DNA of 8,358 nt from Burkholderiales bacterium (lineage in GTDB: Bacteria > Pseudomonadota > Gammaproteobacteria > Burkholderiales > Casimicrobiaceae): assembly GCA_025935435.1 (NCBI GenBank), contig JAICVH010000083.1, forward strand, positions 1-8,358, given 5' to 3'. Position 1 is the stretch's first letter. Every line of letters begins with the position of its first letter. The position numbers and the translations under genes are program-made. Positions 5,130-8,358 of the stretch are shown here, piece after piece. The notes under the pieces were generated by a model that saw only the letters and a list, made by a program, of their open reading frames with translations, did not search any database and had not been told where the DNA came from.

Positions 5130-6350
5130 ATGCGCCCGCGCGAACCCGGGCTCGGCAAGCCCATCGTGCAGACGTCCCGCCGCGACATCTTCCTCCTCGC
5201 CTGCTGCCAGGCGCTGCTGCTCGTCAACGCATCGGGGTTGATCGCGATGAACGGGCTGGTCGGTTTTTCGCTCGCGGAGACCAAGGCGCTCGCCACGTTC
5301 GGCGCGACGACGTATGTGCTTGGATCGGCGGCCGCCACGATGCCGATGTCGCTGTGGATGGGCAGGGTCGGCCGACGCGCGGGTTTCATGGCCGGCGCGA
5401 CGATCAACATCGTCGGGTGTTTCATCGCAGCACTTGCGCTCGCGTGGCACAGCTTCGCACTGTTCTGCGTCGCAACCTGCGTGATCGGCATCTACAACGC
5501 CGTCGGCTTGCAATACCGGTTCGCAGCCGCGGAAGTGGCTGCGCCGCAGCACCGCGCGATGGCGATTTCGCTGGTACTCGCGGGCGGCGTGATCGGCGGC
5601 GTGATTGGTCCTGAAGCGGCCGAACTTGCGCGGAATTGGTTCGCCACGCCGTTCCAGGGGTCTTTTGTCGTGCTCGCGGCGTTCGCGCTCGTGGCGCTCG
5701 CCGTGCAGTCGCAGGTGAACGTGCCGCGACCGGTCGTCGACGCGGCGTCCGGACGCGGGCGCTCGCTCGCGGAAATCGCGCGGCAGCCTGCTTTCATCGT
5801 TGCAGCAATCGCCGGTGCGCTCGGTTACGGCCTGATGAACCTCCTGATGACGGCAACGCCGATCGCGATGAATTTCTGCGGGCACCCGTTTGGCGCCGCG
5901 GCACTCGTCATCGAGTGGCACGTCGTCGCCATGTACCTGCCAGGGTTCGTGACCGGCTCGCTGATCCGCCGCTTCGGGACGTTGCCGATCATTCTCGCCG
6001 GCGTGGCGCTGACGGTCATTGCCGTCGCCGTTGCGCTGAATGGCATCACCGTCGCGCACTTCGTCCTGGCGCTTGCGTTCGTCGGCATCGGCTGGAACTT
6101 CATGTACACGGGAGGCACCACGCTGCTCACCGAGACGTACGGCGCTAACGAGAAATCGCGGACGCAGGGGCTGAACGATCTCATCGTGTTCTCCACGATG
6201 GGCCTATCGTCGCTCGCCTCGGGTGCGCTGGTGACGACGACGGGTTGGGAGACGATGAATCGCGCCGCGCTGCCGATCCTGGCGATCATCGCCGCGGCGG
6301 CGTTGTGGTTGATGTGGCTGCGCCGGCGTGTCGCGCCCGCGGCTGCCTGA
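5130..6350 (+). CDS. MFS transporter, substrate unknown
   Basis: This is a 406-aa major facilitator superfamily protein of the inner membrane and the only rightward gene in the window. About 12 hydrophobic segments are visible, starting near residues 20-48 (FLLACCQALLLVN...) and ending near 380-397. GRVGRRAGF at 78-86, between the second and third segments, is a degenerate MFS motif A. A hydrophilic central loop (about 195-220) separates the two six-helix halves. YNAVGLQYRFAAAE (122-135) and ISLVLAGGVIGGVIGPEAA (146-164) resemble a group of Burkholderiales MFS proteins. The substrate cannot be read from the sequence. Start choice is uncertain: ATG 5130 is the longest, while GTG 5166 would begin MQTSRRDIFLLA, closer to homologous N-termini; neither has an SD. 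A 5-bp-stem hairpin (5148-5162, GGGCT/AGCCC) lies just before that GTG. Its stop lies 3 bp from the convergent yedI stop. Confidence 0.9.
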   Translation: MRPREPGLGKPIVQTSRRDIFLLACCQALLLVNASGLIAMNGLVGFSLAETKALATFGATTYVLGSAAATMPMSLWMGRVGRRAGFMAGATINIVGCFIAALALAWHSFALFCVATCVIGIYNAVGLQYRFAAAEVAAPQHRAMAISLVLAGGVIGGVIGPEAAELARNWFATPFQGSFVVLAAFALVALAVQSQVNVPRPVVDAASGRGRSLAEIARQPAFIVAAIAGALGYGLMNLLMTATPIAMNFCGHPFGAAALVIEWHVVAMYLPGFVTGSLIRRFGTLPIILAGVALTVIAVAVALNGITVAHFVLALAFVGIGWNFMYTGGTTLLTETYGANEKSRTQGLNDLIVFSTMGLSSLASGALVTTTGWETMNRAALPILAIIAAAALWLMWLRRRVAPAAA

Positions 6351-6353
6351 CAT

Positions 6354-7316
6354 TCAATGCGCCGGGGAGGCAGCCGGTGCGCGCATGCGCCGTATCAACG
6401 CGGTGACCGCGTAGGCGATACCGCCGGCAACCACGCCGGCGACGGCGTTCAGCAGCATCGGCGTCAGCGCTCCGAACACCGCCCCGACGGCCGGGAGGTC
6501 CGCTGCGTGCTCGCCGAAGTCTTCGATTGCACGGTGCAGCACCGGCACGCCATGCGTCAGGATGCCGCCGCCGACGAGGAACATCGCTGCCGTCCCGGCG
6601 ATCGACAGGCCCTTCATCAGATACGGTGCAGCGCGGAGAATCAGCCGGCCGAGGGCGCGCTGTGCGTCGCCGAGTCGCGCGCCGGGTGGGCGCTGCGACA
6701 GATGCACGCCCGCGTCGTCGAGCTTGACGATGCCCGCGACGAGTCCGTACACGCCGAACGTCATGATGACCGCGATGCCGACGAGCACGGCAACGCGCGT
6801 CGCGAACGGCGCGTGCGCGACGGTGCCGAGCGCGATCGTGATGATCTCGGCCGACAGGATGAAATCGGTGCGGACCGCACCCTTGATCCGGTCTTTCTCG
6901 AACGCAACGATGTCGACCGCCGGATCGCCGAGCGCGTCCGAGAGGCGCCTGTGCACAGCCAGATCGTCGGCGCGATGTGCGCGCATCAGCCGGTGCATCA
7001 CCTTCTCGAAGCCCTCGTAGCAAAGGAACAGACCGCCGATCATCAGCAGCGGCGTCACCGCCCATGGCGCAAAGGCGCTGATCGCGAGCGCCGCCGGGAC
7101 GAGGATCGATTTGTTGACGAGCGAGCCCTTCGCCACTGCCCACACGACGGGCAGCTCGCGGTGCGCACGCACGCCCGACACCTGTTGCGCATTGAGCGCG
7201 AGATCGTCGCCGAGCACGCCAGCCGTCTTCTTGGTGGCGAGCTTCGTCAGCAGCGCGACATCGTCGAGGACGCTGGCGATGTCGTCGATGAGAGCAAGCA
7301 GGCTCGAGGCGGCCAT
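6354..7316 (-). CDS. yedI: DUF808 family inner-membrane protein (YedI-like)
   Basis: This is a 320-aa multi-spanning membrane protein similar to E. coli YedI; the molecular role is unknown. The family opening is unmistakable: LLALIDDIASVLDDVALLTKL (6-26), then KKTAGVLGDDLALNAQQVSG (29-48) and RELPVVWAVAKGSLVNK (53-69). It is followed by hydrophobic stretches at about 70-82, 86-101, 152-168, 174-197, 236-256 and 276-308. EKDRIKGAVRTDFILSAEIITIALG (140-164) is another conserved block. The C-terminus is short and Ala/Pro-rich. The ATG at 7316 fits the family start, and no SD is visible before it. It lies 100 bp downstream of proA on the same strand, with a large inverted repeat between them, so it may or may not be cotranscribed. 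The converging MFS gene stops 3 bp away, leaving no room for a separate terminator outside coding sequence. Confidence 0.94.
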   Translation of the reverse strand: MAASSLLALIDDIASVLDDVALLTKLATKKTAGVLGDDLALNAQQVSGVRAHRELPVVWAVAKGSLVNKSILVPAALAISAFAPWAVTPLLMIGGLFLCYEGFEKVMHRLMRAHRADDLAVHRRLSDALGDPAVDIVAFEKDRIKGAVRTDFILSAEIITIALGTVAHAPFATRVAVLVGIAVIMTFGVYGLVAGIVKLDDAGVHLSQRPPGARLGDAQRALGRLILRAAPYLMKGLSIAGTAAMFLVGGGILTHGVPVLHRAIEDFGEHAADLPAVGAVFGALTPMLLNAVAGVVAGGIAYAVTALIRRMRAPAASPAH

Positions 7317-7332
7317 TCGAGTGGAGCGAAAG

Positions 7333-7400
7333 GGTGTCGGATCTGAGGGTCGAGAGCGTGCCGCGGCTCGGCCGCAGGCGACGATCAGACGTCCGACACC
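7333..7400. repeat. Long imperfect inverted repeat between proA and yedI
   Basis: The outer arms GGTGTCGGA (7333-7341) and TCCGACACC (7392-7400) are perfectly complementary. They continue inward as TCTGA (7342-7346) and TCAGA (7385-7389) after a 2-nt bulge, then GTCG (7349-7352) and CGAC (7379-7382) across a 2x2 internal loop. A small hairpin, GCGGC-TCG-GCCGC (7363-7375), forms the tip. It fills 68 of the 100 bp between the genes, starting 16 nt after the proA stop. On the minus strand it is followed by CTTT only, so it is at best a poor intrinsic terminator. Alternatives are an mRNA 3'-end stabiliser, a REP-like palindromic element, or a leader structure for yedI. Confidence 0.6.
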
Positions 7401-7416
7401 GTTCGATGCGGACTGT

Positions 7417-8358
7417 TCAGCTGCGGATCTGACCGGTCCCGAACACGATCCACTTGCGGCTCGTGAGGCCCTCGAGTCCGACGGGGCCGCGCGCGTGCAG
7501 CTTGTTCGTCGAGATACCGATCTCGGCGCCGAGCCCGTACTCGTAGCCGTCGGCGAAGCGCGTCGAGGCATTCACGATGACGGAGCTCGAATCGACTTCA
7601 CGCAGGAAGCGCATCGCGTTCGGGTGGTTTTCGGTAACGATCGCGTCTGTGTGTTGAGAGCCGTAGCGCGCGATGTGGTCCATTGCCGCGTCCAGCGAAT
7701 CGACGACGCGGATCGCAAGAATCGGCGCCAGGTACTCGGTGTACCAATCGGCTTCCGTCGCCGCGCTCATCGCGGGAACGAGCGCGCGCGAGCGGTCGTC
7801 ACCGCGCATCTCGACGCCCTTGGCCGCGTAGATCGCAGCAAGCGGCGGCAGCACGCGATCGGCGATGTCGCGATGGACCAGCAGCGTTTCCATCGTGTTG
7901 CACGGCGAGTAGCGCTGCGTCTTCGCGTTGTCCGCGATGCGGATTGCCTGCTCGACGTCCGCGGAAGCATCGATGAACACGTGGCAGACGCCATCGAGAT
8001 GCTTGATGACCGGGACGCGCGCGTCGCGCGCGATCCGCTCGATCAGCGACTTGCCACCGCGGGGCACGATCACGTCGACGTGCCGATCGTCGGTGATCAG
8101 ATGACCGACCGCCGCACGGTCGGTGGTTTCGACAAACTGCACGGCAGTGCCGGGCAGACCCGCCTCGCGCAGTCCCTCATGGACACGCTTTGCGATCGCG
8201 CGGTTGCTGTGGAAGGCCTCCGATCCGCCGCGCAGGATCGTCGCGTTGCCGGATTTGAGGCAAAGGCCGGCGGCGTCTGCCGTGACGTTCGGTCGAGATT
8301 CATAGACGATGCCGATGACGCCGAGCGGTACGCGCATCATGCCGACCCGGATACCGGA
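7417..8358 (-). CDS. proA: Glutamate-5-semialdehyde dehydrogenase (gamma-glutamyl phosphate reductase), 5' end outside window
   Basis: ProA reduces gamma-glutamyl phosphate with NADPH to glutamate-5-semialdehyde, the second step of proline synthesis, in the cytoplasm. The visible 313 residues cover most of the roughly 420-aa enzyme; the first 105 or so lie beyond the right edge. Reading inward from the edge, SGIRVGMMRVPLGVIG and YESRPNVT (residues 19-26 of the visible part) are followed by LKSGNATILRGGSEA. The catalytic cysteine is in YSPCNTMETLL (Cys153 of the visible part, codon 7900-7902), and VNASTRFADG and LGAEIGISTNKLHARGPVGLEGL close the domain. The internal ATG pair at 8335-8340 is not the start, because homology runs through it to the edge. 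It stops with TGA at 7417 and is followed by a large inverted repeat. Confidence 0.98.
   Translation of the reverse strand, partial: SGIRVGMMRVPLGVIGIVYESRPNVTADAAGLCLKSGNATILRGGSEAFHSNRAIAKRVHEGLREAGLPGTAVQFVETTDRAAVGHLITDDRHVDVIVPRGGKSLIERIARDARVPVIKHLDGVCHVFIDASADVEQAIRIADNAKTQRYSPCNTMETLLVHRDIADRVLPPLAAIYAAKGVEMRGDDRSRALVPAMSAATEADWYTEYLAPILAIRVVDSLDAAMDHIARYGSQHTDAIVTENHPNAMRFLREVDSSSVIVNASTRFADGYEYGLGAEIGISTNKLHARGPVGLEGLTSRKWIVFGTGQIRS

Noticed and set aside
5100..6059. A 320-codon N-terminal extension of the DUF924 protein, antisense to the MFS gene
   Set aside because: The extension is Arg/His/Asp-rich low-complexity shadow sequence; DUF924 homology starts just after the ATG at 5099.
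6357..7346. Plus-strand open frames opposite yedI (329 codons) and others opposite rng, maf and rlmH
   Set aside because: All are charged, low-complexity antisense shadows with no SD and no recognisable family.
1..8358. Genomic island, mobile element, CRISPR or defence system
   Set aside because: No integrase, transposase, direct-repeat array, tRNA-flanked boundary or evident compositional break was seen. All ten genes fall into recognised families, most of them core housekeeping.

Overview
The window is a high-GC, tightly packed piece of bacterial chromosome made almost entirely of housekeeping genes. Gene order and protein sequence point to a betaproteobacterium, probably in or near Burkholderiales. 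The evidence is the run nadD-rsfS-rlmH-maf-rng, proA close upstream, Burkholderia-like ProA, YedI and MFS sequences, and a PHB-depolymerase-type esterase. The genus cannot be named from this window. No tRNA, rRNA, CRISPR array, transposase or integrase was seen, and base composition looks uniform.

Layout: all genes but one read leftwards (minus strand). From right to left these are: the C-terminal three quarters of proA (7417-8358, cut by the right edge); a 100-bp gap almost filled by a long imperfect inverted repeat; a DUF808/YedI membrane protein (6354-7316); a rightward MFS transporter (5130-6350) that converges on yedI with only 3 bp between stop codons and diverges from the next gene across 30 bp; a DUF924 protein (4497-5099); nadD (4-bp overlap, TTG start); rsfS (11-bp overlap); rlmH (54-bp gap with two hairpins); maf (90-bp gap, strong SD); rng (18-bp gap); and a partial PHB-depolymerase-family esterase (1-714, cut by the left edge).

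The genes from DUF924 to rng probably form one operon. It joins NAD synthesis (NadD), ribosome silencing (RsfS), 23S rRNA modification (RlmH), nucleotide-pool sanitation (Maf) and RNA processing (RNase G). ProA is a proline-biosynthesis enzyme. YedI and the MFS protein have no assignable substrate.

I found no convincing undescribed system. The observations most worth a second look are non-coding: a roughly 68-nt structured inverted repeat between proA and yedI; two tandem hairpins in the rsfS-rlmH gap, the second ending 4 nt before the rlmH start where no SD is visible; and a nested dyad just after rng. These come from reading the sequence by eye, with no folding energies or database comparisons.
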